From Bog-756 sp049517675 (GTDB taxonomy: Bacteria; Actinomycetota; Acidimicrobiia; Acidimicrobiales; RAAP-2), in contig JBEKRV010000007.1 of assembly GCA_049517675.1 (NCBI GenBank), positions 1 through 64,000 of the forward strand: DNA of 64,000 nt, read 5' to 3'. Numbering within the stretch: position 1 is the stretch's first letter; each line of letters begins with the position of its first letter. Shown here piece by piece: positions 8,239 to 17,188 of this stretch. The notes beneath the pieces are model-generated. The model did not search any database, had not been told where the DNA came from, and saw only the letters and a list, made by a program, of their open reading frames with translations. The position numbers and the translations under genes were made by a program.

Positions 8239-9135
8239 TCACGAGGTGGCCTCGAGGACGGGGTACGGCTCCGGGTTCAGCAACGGGAGCACCCGGGGTC
8301 GCTGGGCCATCCGCCGGGGCCTCCCCAGCAGGAACCCCTGACCGATGGGGCAGCCGAGCGAACGGAGCATGGCCAGTTCGCCCTGGGTCTCGATCCCTTC
8401 GGCCACGATGGTGTTCCGATAGGCCTCCAGGCCGAAGTTGAGGAGCGCCCGCCCGAGGGCCTGGCGGGCCGGATCCTTGTCGATCCCACGGGTCAGGGCG
8501 ATGTCGAGCTTGATGATGTCCGGCTTGAGATTGAGGATGTGCACGAAGCTCGAGAAGCCGGAGCCGGCGTCGTCGACGGCCAGTCGCACGCCGCTGGATC
8601 GCAACTCGTCGATGCTCCGCGCGAATGCGTCGTAGTCGGTGATCGGCGTGTGCTCGGTCAGCTCGAGCACGATCCGCTCGGCCGGCGCCGCGGACAGGAT
8701 CGCCCGGAACGGATCGGACATGATCGTCTCCACCGATGCGTTGAGCGAGAGGTACTGGGTGCTGGGCAGGCTGTGGAGCTGCTCCAGCGCCAGGCCGACG
8801 GCGGTCAACTCCAGCTCGACTCCGAGTCCGAGGTCCGCCGCCTCGGCGAACCAGAGGTCCGGTGACTGGAACGGCGCCTGGTCGAATCGGGCGAGGGCCT
8901 CGGTGCCCACCGCCGTCCCGGACCGGAGGTCCACGATCGGTTGGAAGTGGGTCTCGAGGGACCGGTTGGCGATCGTCGCCCGGATCAGCTTGCCGCGCTC
9001 GTCACGCTGGCGCTCCTCGTCATGGCGCACGTGCCGGGACTGACGGGCCGACGTGATCGTCCGGTTCCGGCCCCGTGACAGCACGCTCTTCTTCGCAATG
9101 AAGAGATCGTCGCTGAGTGGTGAGTTCTTCCTCAT
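8239..9135 (-). CDS. EAL-domain cyclic-di-GMP phosphodiesterase
   Basis: A stand-alone EAL domain (298 aa) that would hydrolyse c-di-GMP to pGpG. The motifs needed for catalysis appear intact: TEALARF (residues 78-84), LSLNAS, VLELTEH, VDDAGSGFSS, DIIKLD, VAEGIETQGEL and GQGFLLGRP. The N-terminal ~50 residues are Arg-rich and have no recognisable sensor domain, so its input is unclear. It is transcribed alone and is convergent with the SRPBCC gene. No GGDEF partner is encoded in the window. Confidence 0.92.
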   Translation of the reverse strand: MRKNSPLSDDLFIAKKSVLSRGRNRTITSARQSRHVRHDEERQRDERGKLIRATIANRSLETHFQPIVDLRSGTAVGTEALARFDQAPFQSPDLWFAEAADLGLGVELELTAVGLALEQLHSLPSTQYLSLNASVETIMSDPFRAILSAAPAERIVLELTEHTPITDYDAFARSIDELRSSGVRLAVDDAGSGFSSFVHILNLKPDIIKLDIALTRGIDKDPARQALGRALLNFGLEAYRNTIVAEGIETQGELAMLRSLGCPIGQGFLLGRPRRMAQRPRVLPLLNPEPYPVLEATS

Positions 9136-9431
9136 CGTCTACCGTTCATCTGACCCGCTCTCGATGTTCCGGGAGGACTGCAACTCGACAGGCGGGTGCT
9201 ACCTGCAGAGCGTCTCTTCCGATCATCGGCAGTCCGTGCCAGCATCTTGAGTGGAGGGGGCGCCGACCACCCGTCCGACGGCATCGGTGTTCGGGACGGA
9301 CGATCGCACCCGTTCAAGGAATCGACCCGACTGGACGATGCACAAGGAAGCAACCGTGGATTGCAGAACTGCCGAGACCACGGGCGCTCACATGGCGGGC
9401 AACAGGGAGGGCGACCTCTCGGAGGTGGACG

Positions 9432-10826
9432 ATGACAGACGGATTGGCGGGCGTGACATCGGAATTGGACGCGTGTGCGGCATCGTTCGTGAAGCGGCAC
9501 CGACTGCCCGGGGCGACCGTGGGCGTCGTCCACGGGGATTCGCTGGCCTGGACGTGCGGGGTCGGGTTCGCCGACCTTCCGGAACGTCGCGCCTCGGCGA
9601 CGGACCACCTCTACTTCGTGGCCTCCGTCACCAAGACGTTCACCGGCACCGCCGTCATGCAGTTGCGGGACGCCGGTCGGCTCGGCCTCGATGATCCGGC
9701 GGTCGCCCATCTGCCCGAGCTCCGCCAGGCCGACAGCCCCTTCGGGAACATCGAGACCGTCACGATCCGCCGCATGCTCTCCCACGAGTCGGGGCTGGTC
9801 AGCGAGTCGCCGGGAACGGACCTGGCCGGGTCCGTCTACCAGGGCGTCGCCCGTGAGACCTTGCAGCGGGCGGAGGACATCGGTGTCAAGGTCGCCCCGA
9901 ACCTCCAGTGGAAGTACTCGAACCTCGCCTACCAACTCCTCGGCGAGATCGTGACCCGGGTGAGCGGCAGGCCCTACGCCGACTACGTCCGCAAGGAGAT
10001 CCTCGAGCCGCTCGGCATGGGCTCCACCAGGTTCGACCCGCTGCCGAGGGACCTGGCCGGACGCCGGGCCACCGGCTACGCGGCCCGGACGTTCTCGGAC
10101 GAGCTCGAGGTCGCACCGACCATGGGACCGGTGTGGGCCGAGGCGGGTCTGTGGTCCAGCGTGGAGGACCTCGCACGGTGGGTCTCGTTCCAACTGGGGG
10201 CCCATGGGGGCTCGGGCACGTCACCGGTCCTGGCGGCATCGACCCTGCGGGACATGCACAAGCCCCGGTACCTGGCCGACGACGGGTGGAACGTGGCATG
10301 GGGCATCACCTGGTTCGCCGTCCGTCGCGACGACGTCATCTGGATCCAGCACTCCGGAGGCTGGCACGGCTTCTCCTCCGACATCTGCTTCGACCCGGTG
10401 AGCGGGGTCGGTGCCATCGCCCTGGTGAACGGGGTCGTGGCCGCCGAGGAGCTGGCCATGGAGGCGGCCGCCATCGCCCGGCGCGCCGTCAACGCCGCGG
10501 CGCCGGTCATCGAGCCCCCGGCGCCGACACCGGAGCCGTTCCGCCCGTTGCTCGGGATCTACGCCGAAGCCGCACTGGGATCGTTCCTGCGGCTCGAGTG
10601 GCGGGACGGGAAGCTCACCTTCGTCGATCCGGCCGCTCCCGGGTCGTGCCCGACCCTCTCGCCCACCGACGATCCCGACGTCTTCCTGATCGACCCCGGG
10701 GTCCGTCAATCGGGCGAGACGGCGATCTTCCGGCGCCGGGCCGACGGTCGGGTCGCATCGGTGCTGTTCGCGTCGACCACCCACCTCCGTCTGGACGCCG
10801 TCGATCCCTGCCGAGCAGGGAGCTGA
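9432..10826 (+). CDS. Beta-lactamase-fold serine hydrolase (class C/esterase type)
   Basis: A 464-aa penicillin-binding/beta-lactamase fold protein. It has Ser-x-x-Lys as SVTK (residues 65-68), the Tyr-x-Asn equivalent YSN in WKYSNLAYQLLGEIV, and the late HSGG (IQHSGGWHGFSS) in place of KTG. A C-terminal ~100-residue beta-rich extension follows, as in many esterase-like members. There is no clear signal peptide, so a cytoplasmic esterase or peptidase is as likely as a beta-lactamase. The ATG at 9432 follows GGAGGTGG. The preceding 296 bp hold no convincing gene. Confidence 0.88.
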   Translation: MTDGLAGVTSELDACAASFVKRHRLPGATVGVVHGDSLAWTCGVGFADLPERRASATDHLYFVASVTKTFTGTAVMQLRDAGRLGLDDPAVAHLPELRQADSPFGNIETVTIRRMLSHESGLVSESPGTDLAGSVYQGVARETLQRAEDIGVKVAPNLQWKYSNLAYQLLGEIVTRVSGRPYADYVRKEILEPLGMGSTRFDPLPRDLAGRRATGYAARTFSDELEVAPTMGPVWAEAGLWSSVEDLARWVSFQLGAHGGSGTSPVLAASTLRDMHKPRYLADDGWNVAWGITWFAVRRDDVIWIQHSGGWHGFSSDICFDPVSGVGAIALVNGVVAAEELAMEAAAIARRAVNAAAPVIEPPAPTPEPFRPLLGIYAEAALGSFLRLEWRDGKLTFVDPAAPGSCPTLSPTDDPDVFLIDPGVRQSGETAIFRRRADGRVASVLFASTTHLRLDAVDPCRAGS

Positions 10827-10905
10827 GCGGGGAACGCGCCGCCCAATCGTCGACACGGGCCCGCTGGCCGACGGCCGGAAGAGGGAGGTCGGGAACACGC
10901 GGCAA

Positions 10906-10911
10906 TAGAGT
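10906..10911 (+). promoter_or_regulatory. Candidate -10 (TAGAGT) giving a leaderless transcript
   Basis: TAGAGT ends 6 nt before the ATG of the HD-domain gene and no Shine-Dalgarno is visible, so transcription may start on the initiation codon. No clear -35 is seen. Confidence 0.3.
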
Positions 10912-10917
10912 GTCGGG

Positions 10918-11478
10918 ATGGTCGAGGGTCGGATGCAGTTCCGCCGGATGGACGAGGGCACGGACGAGGACTTCGCCCTCCTCGCCGCGGTGCACGAGGA
11001 GAACATCCGGGCGCTGCCCGACCTGCTCCTCGGGATGCTCACCGATCTGGACGCGGACGCGACCTATCCCGTCAACCGCCTCGAGCACAGCCTGCAGTGC
11101 GCGACCCGGGCGCTCCGCGACGAACGGGACGAGGAGTACATCGTCTGCAGCCTGCTGCACGATGTGGGCGAGTCACTCGGCCCGTTCAACCACGGCGAGG
11201 TGATCGCGGCCGTCCTCAAGCCGTTCGTCTCGACCGCCAACTACTGGATGCTCGCCCACCATCCCGTCTTCCAGATGTACTTCATCGGCCAGCACCTCGG
11301 CATCGACCCGAACGAACGCGACCAGTTCGTGACCAGCCCCTTCTACGACCGGACCGTCGAGTTCTGCAGCCTCTACGACGAGGTCTCGTTCGATCCCGAC
11401 TACGAGAGCGAGCCGGTCTCGACCTTCGAGCCGATGGTCCGGCGGATCCTGGACCTCGCCTGGACCCCCCCGACGTAG
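10918..11478 (+). CDS. HD-domain protein, possibly MIOX/PhnZ-like
   Basis: The 186-residue alpha-helical protein has a metal-binding HD signature: His57, the His81-Asp82 pair in SLLHDVGES, His92 in FNHGEV, and the HH pair near 114. The arrangement (NHGE after HD, all-helical, no nucleotide-pocket motifs) is closer to the small mixed-valent di-iron oxygenases related to myo-inositol oxygenase and PhnZ than to phosphohydrolases. That is an inference from motif layout only. It is monocistronic, and convergent with the TetR gene. Confidence 0.75.
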   Translation: MVEGRMQFRRMDEGTDEDFALLAAVHEENIRALPDLLLGMLTDLDADATYPVNRLEHSLQCATRALRDERDEEYIVCSLLHDVGESLGPFNHGEVIAAVLKPFVSTANYWMLAHHPVFQMYFIGQHLGIDPNERDQFVTSPFYDRTVEFCSLYDEVSFDPDYESEPVSTFEPMVRRILDLAWTPPT

Positions 11479-11510
11479 GTCCAGCTGCACACCCCCGGAT
11501 CCGGCTTCCG

Positions 11511-12272
11511 TCAGCGAGCTCCGGCAACCGGCGCCGACCGGGTACCGCCGACCCCGTCGGGCTGATCGATCGGGGCTCCGCTGGAGGCGCACCCCCGATC
11601 GGAGGCCAGCCGGGTCATGGCCCGCAGCATCTCCACCGGGGTCGGCGGGACGGGGAGGTCGGACGGCGATCGGTCGGTGGCCACCGCGTCGACGACGAGG
11701 GAGACCAGTCGCCGGGAGGCGTCAGGTGCGTCGTGTCGGGTGACGGTCAGCACGGCCGCGTTGGCGATGAGCAGGAGGAGCAGGTCCTCGCCGACCACGT
11801 CCGCACGCAGGCGACCCGCCGCCTTGGCCCGGTCCATGAGCTCGGTGGCCAGATCGGTGGCCTGACGGCGGAGCCCCTCCACCCGCGGGTCGCCGGGCAG
11901 CGCAATGGCGACGACGTCCCGGAAGCCGGCGTGGCCCTCCTGCATGGTGCAGATCCCGGTGACGAAGGTGACGAACCCCTCCCACGGGTCGGGCAGGGCC
12001 AGTGCGCGACGGGCGAGTTCCACGTAGTGGGAGACCTGGTCGATCAGGGCCTCGGAGACGAGCTGCTCCTTGCCCCGGGGGAAGTTCCGGTAGAGGGTGG
12101 CGATGCCCACACCGGCGGACCGGGCGATCTCCTCGAGGGACACGTCGATACCCCGCTCGGCGTACAGCGCCTGAGCCGCGGCCACCAGGGAAGCACGGTT
12201 CCGTGCCGCGTCCGTCCGGGGACGCCGGGTCCGGCCCGCTCGTTCGGGCACCGCGATGGCTTCGTCGACCAC
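11511..12272 (-). CDS. TetR-family transcriptional regulator
   Basis: The protein is 253 aa, starting at GTG 12272. The N-terminal helix-turn-helix (NRASLVAAAQALYAERGIDVSLEEIARSAGVGIATLYRNFPRGKEQLVSEAL, residues about 24-75) is canonical TetR. A variable ligand domain and an unusually long, low-complexity tail of about 35 residues follow. It is divergent from the yceI remnant at 12383; TetR-yceI divergent pairs are frequent in actinobacteria, so its ancestral target may now be lost. Confidence 0.92.
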   Translation of the reverse strand: MVDEAIAVPERAGRTRRPRTDAARNRASLVAAAQALYAERGIDVSLEEIARSAGVGIATLYRNFPRGKEQLVSEALIDQVSHYVELARRALALPDPWEGFVTFVTGICTMQEGHAGFRDVVAIALPGDPRVEGLRRQATDLATELMDRAKAAGRLRADVVGEDLLLLLIANAAVLTVTRHDAPDASRRLVSLVVDAVATDRSPSDLPVPPTPVEMLRAMTRLASDRGCASSGAPIDQPDGVGGTRSAPVAGAR

Positions 12273-12382
12273 GGCACCACGTTAGTCATTAAACGGAGGA
12301 CACCATCCACTTGGTGCTATAGTGGAGGGGTTCCTCCGGATCGGCTCGACGCCGATGCGGCTGAGTCGAGGGAGCACCGACG

Positions 12383-12669
12383 ATGACCGACCAGAGCAAC
12401 AGCCGTTCCGACCTCCCGTCGCTCCTGGGTGGCGGGGCCAGCACGCGGACCCTCGACCCGGCCGCCTCGGGGGCCGGGTTCCACGTCGAGCACCTCTGGG
12501 GTCTGATGACCGTGGACGGCCACTTCGACGAGTTGGCCGGTGACGGGGGCGTCGGGCCGGAGGGAGCGGCCTCCGGCGAGATCCGGATCGCCGCGGGTCG
12601 GTCGGCTGCGGAGACGGGGACCGCGACGAGCACCTGCGTTCGGCCGACCCCTTCGACGCGGAGCACCAC
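12383..12669 (+). pseudogene. Remnant of a YceI-family gene
   Basis: The first ~75 codons read like YceI (TRTLDPAASGAGFHVEHLWGLMTVDGHFDELAG, then GEIRIAA). The next recognisable YceI block, DEHLRSADPFDAEHH, is in another frame (from 12610), so a frameshift lies near 12600. After that block the family's central and C-terminal strands are missing. YceI proteins are ~180-aa lipocalin-like isoprenoid binders. The forward frame stays open to 12739 only as an artefact of GC content. I call it a decayed gene rather than a functional 118-aa protein. Confidence 0.7.
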
Positions 12670-12784
12670 CTGGGGACCGCTCGGGACGACATCACCACAG
12701 GCCCGGGCTGTGGTTACCGCACGCTTCGTCCGCCGGTAGAGCACGGATGCCAACCACTCCCGCACGTCGAGGTCGGGCGAAATG

Positions 12785-12799
12785 GGGTACTTCGGCCCT
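12785..12799. promoter_or_regulatory. DosR/DevR-like box (GGGTACTTCGGCCCT)
   Basis: It matches 13 of 15 positions of the GGGACCTTCGGCCCT motif found elsewhere in this window and ends 34 nt before the ATG of the alpha/beta hydrolase. Confidence 0.45.
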
Positions 12800-12833
12800 G
12801 TCGGGCGGTCGCTCGCCCGTCGACACACGAGGT

Positions 12834-13733
12834 ATGGACACCTTCATCGACACCCCACCTGCGGTGACGAAGCCGGGTCCGCCCGTTCCACGCGGGACCG
12901 GATGGCTCACCTGGAAGCGGGCCGAGGTCGACGGGCGGACCGCGTTCTACGGAGAGGCGGGCGACGGGCCGCCGGTCCTCTTCCTCCACGGCTGGGGACT
13001 CGACCACAAGGCGTACAAGGCGGCGCTGTCCCGGATGGTCAACGCAGGGGTCCACGTGGTGGCACCCGCGCTCCCGGGGTTCGGCGGCACCGCCGCCCTG
13101 CCGGGCGGGGAGGTCGACCTCGCGTCGCTCGCCCAGTGGCTGGAGACATTCCTGGACGTGGTCGGCGTGCACGAGCCCGCCCTGGTGATGGGACACTCGC
13201 TGGGCGGCGGCGTGGCCATCCAATTCGCCCACGACCATCCGGAACGGACCCGGTCGCTGGTGCTGGTCAACTCGATCGGCGGCTCCGCGTGGACCCGTCA
13301 CGGCTCGACCTTCCGCTCGATGGCCGAGCGTCCACTGTGGGACTGGGGGATCCACCTGCCGGCGGACATCCTCCCGATCCGACAGGCCCGTCGGGTACTG
13401 CCGGTCATCATGGCCGAGGCACTGCCCAACCTGATCCGCGACCCCCTGGCCGTCTGGCGCGCTGCCGGCGTGGCCCGGCGTGCCGATCTGACTGCGGAGC
13501 TCGACGAGCTCCGCAGGCGGAGACTGCCGGTCGTCGTGCTGTGGGGGAGGAACGACCACATCGTCACCGAGGACTCCTTCGCCACGATGTGCTTCGCGCT
13601 GGGGGACCCCAAGGTGGTCACCGTGGAGGGCAGCCACAGCTGGCTCATCGCCGATCCCGATGCCTTCGGCGAGGTCATGACCAACGTGTTCGACATGATC
13701 GGGCTGGTCGGGGGCACTCCCGCAGCAGCCTGA
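12834..13733 (+). CDS. Alpha/beta-fold hydrolase
   Basis: The protein is 299 aa. It has the oxyanion-hole motif LFLHGWGLDHK, the nucleophile elbow MGHSLGGG (serine in GHSLG), the acid region VVVLWGRNDHIVTEDSF and the catalytic His in VEGSHSWLI. The fold and triad are complete; the substrate cannot be told. The N-terminal 35 residues are variable and the Shine-Dalgarno before ATG 12834 is weak (ACGAGGT). A DosR-like box lies just upstream, suggesting stress or oxygen-linked control. Confidence 0.85.
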   Translation: MDTFIDTPPAVTKPGPPVPRGTGWLTWKRAEVDGRTAFYGEAGDGPPVLFLHGWGLDHKAYKAALSRMVNAGVHVVAPALPGFGGTAALPGGEVDLASLAQWLETFLDVVGVHEPALVMGHSLGGGVAIQFAHDHPERTRSLVLVNSIGGSAWTRHGSTFRSMAERPLWDWGIHLPADILPIRQARRVLPVIMAEALPNLIRDPLAVWRAAGVARRADLTAELDELRRRRLPVVVLWGRNDHIVTEDSFATMCFALGDPKVVTVEGSHSWLIADPDAFGEVMTNVFDMIGLVGGTPAAA

Positions 13734-13750
13734 TGCCGAACTGGTCAGGC
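13728..13750. terminator. Hairpin built on both stop codons of a convergent pair
   Basis: GCCTGA and TCAGGC form a perfect 6-bp stem around an 11-nt loop. The arms contain the TGA stops of the alpha/beta hydrolase (plus) and the XRE gene (minus). Confidence 0.4.
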
Positions 13751-14149
13751 GTCGTCGCCCCAGCCGAGTTCGTCGGCGAGCAGCAGCAGCACCTTGTTGG
13801 GGAGCCGCTCGCCCCGCTCCAGGAGCTTGAGGCACCCCTGGACGTACACCTTCCGGGCCTCCTCGACGCCACGGGAGCGGACGGGGCCCGCCTGAGGCGG
13901 ACGGATGCCGATGATCTCCGCCAGGTCGGTCGACCGGTCATCCGGGTCGGGGATCTCGAGCTGGGCCTCGATGGCGCGGAGCATGTACCTCCTCGGGGGC
14001 GAGCCCTGCTCCCAGCGCGCGACGGACTGCTGGGTCACGCCCAGCTGCTCGGCCAGGTCCCGCTGCGTCAGCCCGTGCTTCAGGCGATGGCTGCGGATCC
14101 GGTCACCCAGCCCGTCCGACGGCTGGAATGTGTACTCACTTGTATCCAC
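13745..14149 (-). CDS. XRE-family regulator with extended C-terminal domain
   Basis: A 134-residue protein with a helix-turn-helix at about residues 15-70: LGDRIRSHRLKHGLTQRDLAEQLGVTQQSVARWEQGSPPRRYMLRAIEAQL. It is followed by a helical tail (VRSRGVEEARKVYVQGCLKLLERGERLPNKVLLLLADELGWG) of unknown role. GTG 14149 is chosen; a TTG one codon upstream is possible. Three spaced dyads in its upstream region suggest autoregulation and perhaps control of the divergent peptidase gene. Confidence 0.85.
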   Translation of the reverse strand: MDTSEYTFQPSDGLGDRIRSHRLKHGLTQRDLAEQLGVTQQSVARWEQGSPPRRYMLRAIEAQLEIPDPDDRSTDLAEIIGIRPPQAGPVRSRGVEEARKVYVQGCLKLLERGERLPNKVLLLLADELGWGDDA

Positions 14150-14231
14150 CAATTGTCAAGGCTACCGCTGCCCTTGTACGGCTGACAAGGCCCAGATTCA
14201 GTAGGACACACGCGGGTTGTCAAACTACAAG
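14139..14231. promoter_or_regulatory. Cluster of CTTGT/ACAAG dyads upstream of the XRE gene
   Basis: Three related inverted motifs occur. They are CTTG...CAAG at 14139-14160 (overlapping the XRE start), CTTGTACGGCTGACAAG at 14173-14189, and TTGTCAAACTACAA at 14217-14230. They are candidate operators for the adjacent XRE protein; spacing between arms differs, so not all may be functional. Confidence 0.4.
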
Positions 14232-14418
14232 AATGTCGTTGACACCCAGCGGATATGCGTACGGCTGTGGTGGAACGCCGGCCGGTCGACCCGGTCCGAC
14301 GGCGCGGACGGTGCATCCGGGTCCACTTCCGCCCTTCCCGAACTGCACATACCGGAGGTACCCTGATTGGAGCGGGTTCTGCCGCCCGCACCGTCCGGCA
14401 CGCAACGAGGGGATCCCC

Positions 14419-16335
14419 ATGTCGAGGATTGTTCGGTTGGCGGTAGCGGCCGTGGTCGTGGGGGCGAGTCTCGATGTCGCCGGCGCCGTGCTGTTGTCCT
14501 CGAGCCCGGCCCAGGCGTCGACGCTCCCGGCCCACCCCCCCGGCCTCGTCTTCACCAAGCGGTCCGTCGGTCCGGCAGTCCACCCGGTCGGCATCGCCAC
14601 GCGATCGGCGGCAGCGAAGACGCTCGTTCCCAGGATCACGAAGAACCCGTCGAGCGTGACCGTCGCGCTGAGCCACAAGGCCACGTTCAAGGCCAACGCC
14701 TCCGGCAAGCCGACGCCCACGGTGCAGTGGGAGATGTCCACCGACGGGGGCGACACGTTCACCCCCATCTCCGGCGCAACCGGGAAGACCTATGCGTTCA
14801 CACCGACGGCGGGCCAGAACGGTGACCAGTTCGAAGCGGTCTTCACCAACTCCGTCGGCACCGCCACCACCACGGCGGCGACGCTCACGATCAGGGGCGT
14901 TCCCGTGGTGACGACCGACCCGGCGAGCACCACCGTGGTCGCCGGGGCCACCGCGACCTTCACGGCCGCCGCCACCGGCAAGCCGACGCCGACCGTGCAG
15001 TGGGAGGTGTCCACCGACGGAGGGGACACCTTCACCCCGGTGAGCGGGGCCACCGCCACCACCTACGCGTTCACCACGACGGCGGGCGAGAACGGCGACG
15101 ACCGCGACCTTCACGGCCGCCGCAAGCGGGACGCCGACGCCGACCGTGCAGTGGGAGGTGTCCACCGACGGAGGGGACACCTTCACCCCGGTGAGCGGGG
15201 CCACCGCCACCACCTACGCGTTCACCACGACGGCGGGCGAGAACGGCGACGCCACCACCTACGCGTTCACCACGACGGCGGGCGAGAACGGCGACGAGTA
15301 CGAGGCGGTCTTCACCAACTCCGTCGGCGCCGCCACCACCACGGCGGCCATCCTCACGGTCACCACGTCGGCGACCGCCCCGGTGGTCTCGACCGATCCC
15401 GCCAGCACCACCGTCGCCTCCGGGGCCACCGCGACCTTCACGGCCGCCGCCACCGGGACGCCGACGCCGACCGTGCAGTGGGAGGTCTCCACCGACGGAG
15501 GGGACACCTTCACCCCGGTGAGCGGGGCCACCGCCACCACCTACGCGTTCACCACGACGGCGGGCGAGAACGGCGACGAGTACGAGGCGGTCTTCACCAA
15601 CTCGGCGGCACCGCCACCACCACGGCGGCCATCCTCACCATCACGACCGCCCCCAGCCCGGGAGGTTCGACCAACTGGTCCGGGTACGCGGACACCGGCG
15701 CCACCTTCACTGCCGTGACGGGCGACTGGACGGTCCCGGGCGTCACCTGCACGGGCACCCGATCGACCTACTCCTCGGTGTGGATCGGCATCGACGGCGA
15801 CGTCAGCTCGACGGTCGAGCAGGACGGGACGGAGGCGGACTGCATCAATGGAACACCCAGCTACGACGCGTGGTACGAGCTCTACGGGGACAACAGCCAG
15901 AACGACGGGTCGGAGATCGAACTCAGCACCACGAGCTACCCGGTGGTTCCGGGCGACGAGATGGCGGCCGCGGTCAGCGAGACGGGCAGCGTGTGGACAT
16001 TCGCCCTCTCCGACACCTCGACCCAGCACCCGGACTGGAGCTACACCAGTGGGGGTATCGCCTTCGCCGCGGCCCAGTCGTCCGCGGAGTGGATCGTCGA
16101 ACGACCCGAGCTCTGCGGCAACTCCTGCTCGCTCACATCGCTGGCCGACTTCGGGACGGCCGGGGTGAGCGATGCGACCACGACGACGTCATCGCTGGTC
16201 CACGCCCCGATCGACGCGTTTTCGAGCACGGACATCCAGATGACCAACTCGGCGGGCACCAAGGTGCTGGCTCAGCCGAGCGCGCTGGGCGCCGGGGGCA
16301 CCAGCTTCACCGATACCTGGGAAGCAGCCGGCTGA
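14419..16335 (+). CDS. Secreted glutamic (G1) peptidase with Ig-like repeats; two compensating frameshifts
   Basis: Reading one frame from ATG 14419 (GAGGGG upstream) gives 638 aa. Residues 1-35 are a signal peptide ending PAQAS. Ig-like repeats of ~90 aa follow, each with PTPTVQWE(V/M)STDGGDTFTP and TTYAF. The C-terminal ~220 residues are a G1 peptidase: STNWSGY, WIGIDGDVSSTVEQDGTEADC (the Gln in EQ is the likely catalytic Gln), WYELYGD, and SAEWIVERPE (catalytic Glu). From about residue 227 to 395 this frame is Arg/His-rich nonsense, while the next frame (15101-15600) carries two further perfect Ig repeats. The first shift is at a repeat-repeat junction near 15096-15101, the second a 1-bp loss at about 15605. 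Either the gene is damaged but open, or the repeats were mis-assembled. Confidence 0.8.
   Translation: MSRIVRLAVAAVVVGASLDVAGAVLLSSSPAQASTLPAHPPGLVFTKRSVGPAVHPVGIATRSAAAKTLVPRITKNPSSVTVALSHKATFKANASGKPTPTVQWEMSTDGGDTFTPISGATGKTYAFTPTAGQNGDQFEAVFTNSVGTATTTAATLTIRGVPVVTTDPASTTVVAGATATFTAAATGKPTPTVQWEVSTDGGDTFTPVSGATATTYAFTTTAGENGDDRDLHGRRKRDADADRAVGGVHRRRGHLHPGERGHRHHLRVHHDGGRERRRHHLRVHHDGGRERRRVRGGLHQLRRRRHHHGGHPHGHHVGDRPGGLDRSRQHHRRLRGHRDLHGRRHRDADADRAVGGLHRRRGHLHPGERGHRHHLRVHHDGGRERRRVRGGLHQLGGTATTTAAILTITTAPSPGGSTNWSGYADTGATFTAVTGDWTVPGVTCTGTRSTYSSVWIGIDGDVSSTVEQDGTEADCINGTPSYDAWYELYGDNSQNDGSEIELSTTSYPVVPGDEMAAAVSETGSVWTFALSDTSTQHPDWSYTSGGIAFAAAQSSAEWIVERPELCGNSCSLTSLADFGTAGVSDATTTTSSLVHAPIDAFSSTDIQMTNSAGTKVLAQPSALGAGGTSFTDTWEAAG
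14940..15640 (+). repeat. Tandem Ig-domain coding repeats with internal duplication
   Basis: Segments coding for the same Ig-like unit recur almost identically at 14940-15098, 15101-15345 and 15410-15600. Inside the second unit a 45-bp stretch (ATTYAFTTTAGENGD) is duplicated in tandem near 15208-15297. Near-identity at DNA level points to recent recombination between units, or to assembly trouble. Confidence 0.85.
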
Positions 16336-16384
16336 CCCACGTCACTGCCGCCGCTGCGACCCTGACGAGCCGGTCGGGGGGCCG

Positions 16385-17188
16385 TCAGGAGATGGCGACG
16401 GCGCGGGCGTAGACCAGCGTCGTGATCCTGTCCGTCGACAGGTCGACGAGCTCGATCTCCATGGGCGCATCGGGGCGGTCGCCTAGGAGACGGGTCCTGG
16501 TACGGACCGGACCGACCTTCGCCTGAGCGAGATAGCGGAGGTCGAGGTCGGTCACGACGGCAGGGGACCCATAGCGACTGGTCACCAGATCCTCGGCCGC
16601 GGCTTCGGCCACCAGCGCGACCATCGCCCCCTGCAGCGTGCCCGCCGGGTTGCGGAGGGCCGGAGTCACGTCGACCTGCACGATCCCTTCCTCCGCATCG
16701 ATCACCTGGATCGCCGCCTCGTCCCGCAACGGCCGGGTGAGCGTCCCGATCCCGTCGAACAGATCCGGGGCCTGGTCGGGCCTCAGGACGAATTTCGGAG
16801 GATCGCCCTCCTTGCGCGGGACGTTCACGAAGCCGATGGCGCCGTCTGCGATCGGTCTCCCGTCGTCCGCTGTCAGCTCGACCCGACACGTGGCCGACCG
16901 CCGTCCCTGCCGCAGGACCGTGTTGGTCGCCACGATGCGTCCCGGGGCCGGCACCGGGCGCATGCGCACCGACATGTCGGAGGTGAAGGTCCACGCTTCC
17001 GGGTCCTGGTCGAGGGTGATCCCGGCCACGGCGTCGACGGCGAACGAGAGGACGCTGGCCCGCACGACCCCGTGGTGGAGCGTGGCAGGCGTCGGGACCA
17101 GCTCGAGCGTGAGCTCACCGCCGTCGAACCGGGCCTGCACGCCCAGTCGACCGGGGACGGAGATGACTTGCGATGAGATGTCGGTCAC
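16385..17188 (-). CDS. Double hot-dog acyl-CoA thioesterase-like protein
   Basis: This 267-aa protein is made of two tandem hot-dog domains of the PaaI/thioesterase superfamily. The first half contains VLSFAVDAVAGITLDQDPEAWTFTSDMSVRMRPVPAPGRI, and the second repeats the plan with NPAGTLQGAMVALVAEAAAEDLVTSRYG and VTDLDLRYLAQAKVGPVRTRTRLL. The second domain has the NPxGxxxGG-like active-site helix start. GTG 17188 is chosen because GGAGAG lies 5 nt upstream; the ATG 75 bp upstream has no such site. It is convergent with the peptidase gene. The acyl-CoA substrate is unknown. Confidence 0.82.
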   Translation of the reverse strand: MTDISSQVISVPGRLGVQARFDGGELTLELVPTPATLHHGVVRASVLSFAVDAVAGITLDQDPEAWTFTSDMSVRMRPVPAPGRIVATNTVLRQGRRSATCRVELTADDGRPIADGAIGFVNVPRKEGDPPKFVLRPDQAPDLFDGIGTLTRPLRDEAAIQVIDAEEGIVQVDVTPALRNPAGTLQGAMVALVAEAAAEDLVTSRYGSPAVVTDLDLRYLAQAKVGPVRTRTRLLGDRPDAPMEIELVDLSTDRITTLVYARAVAIS

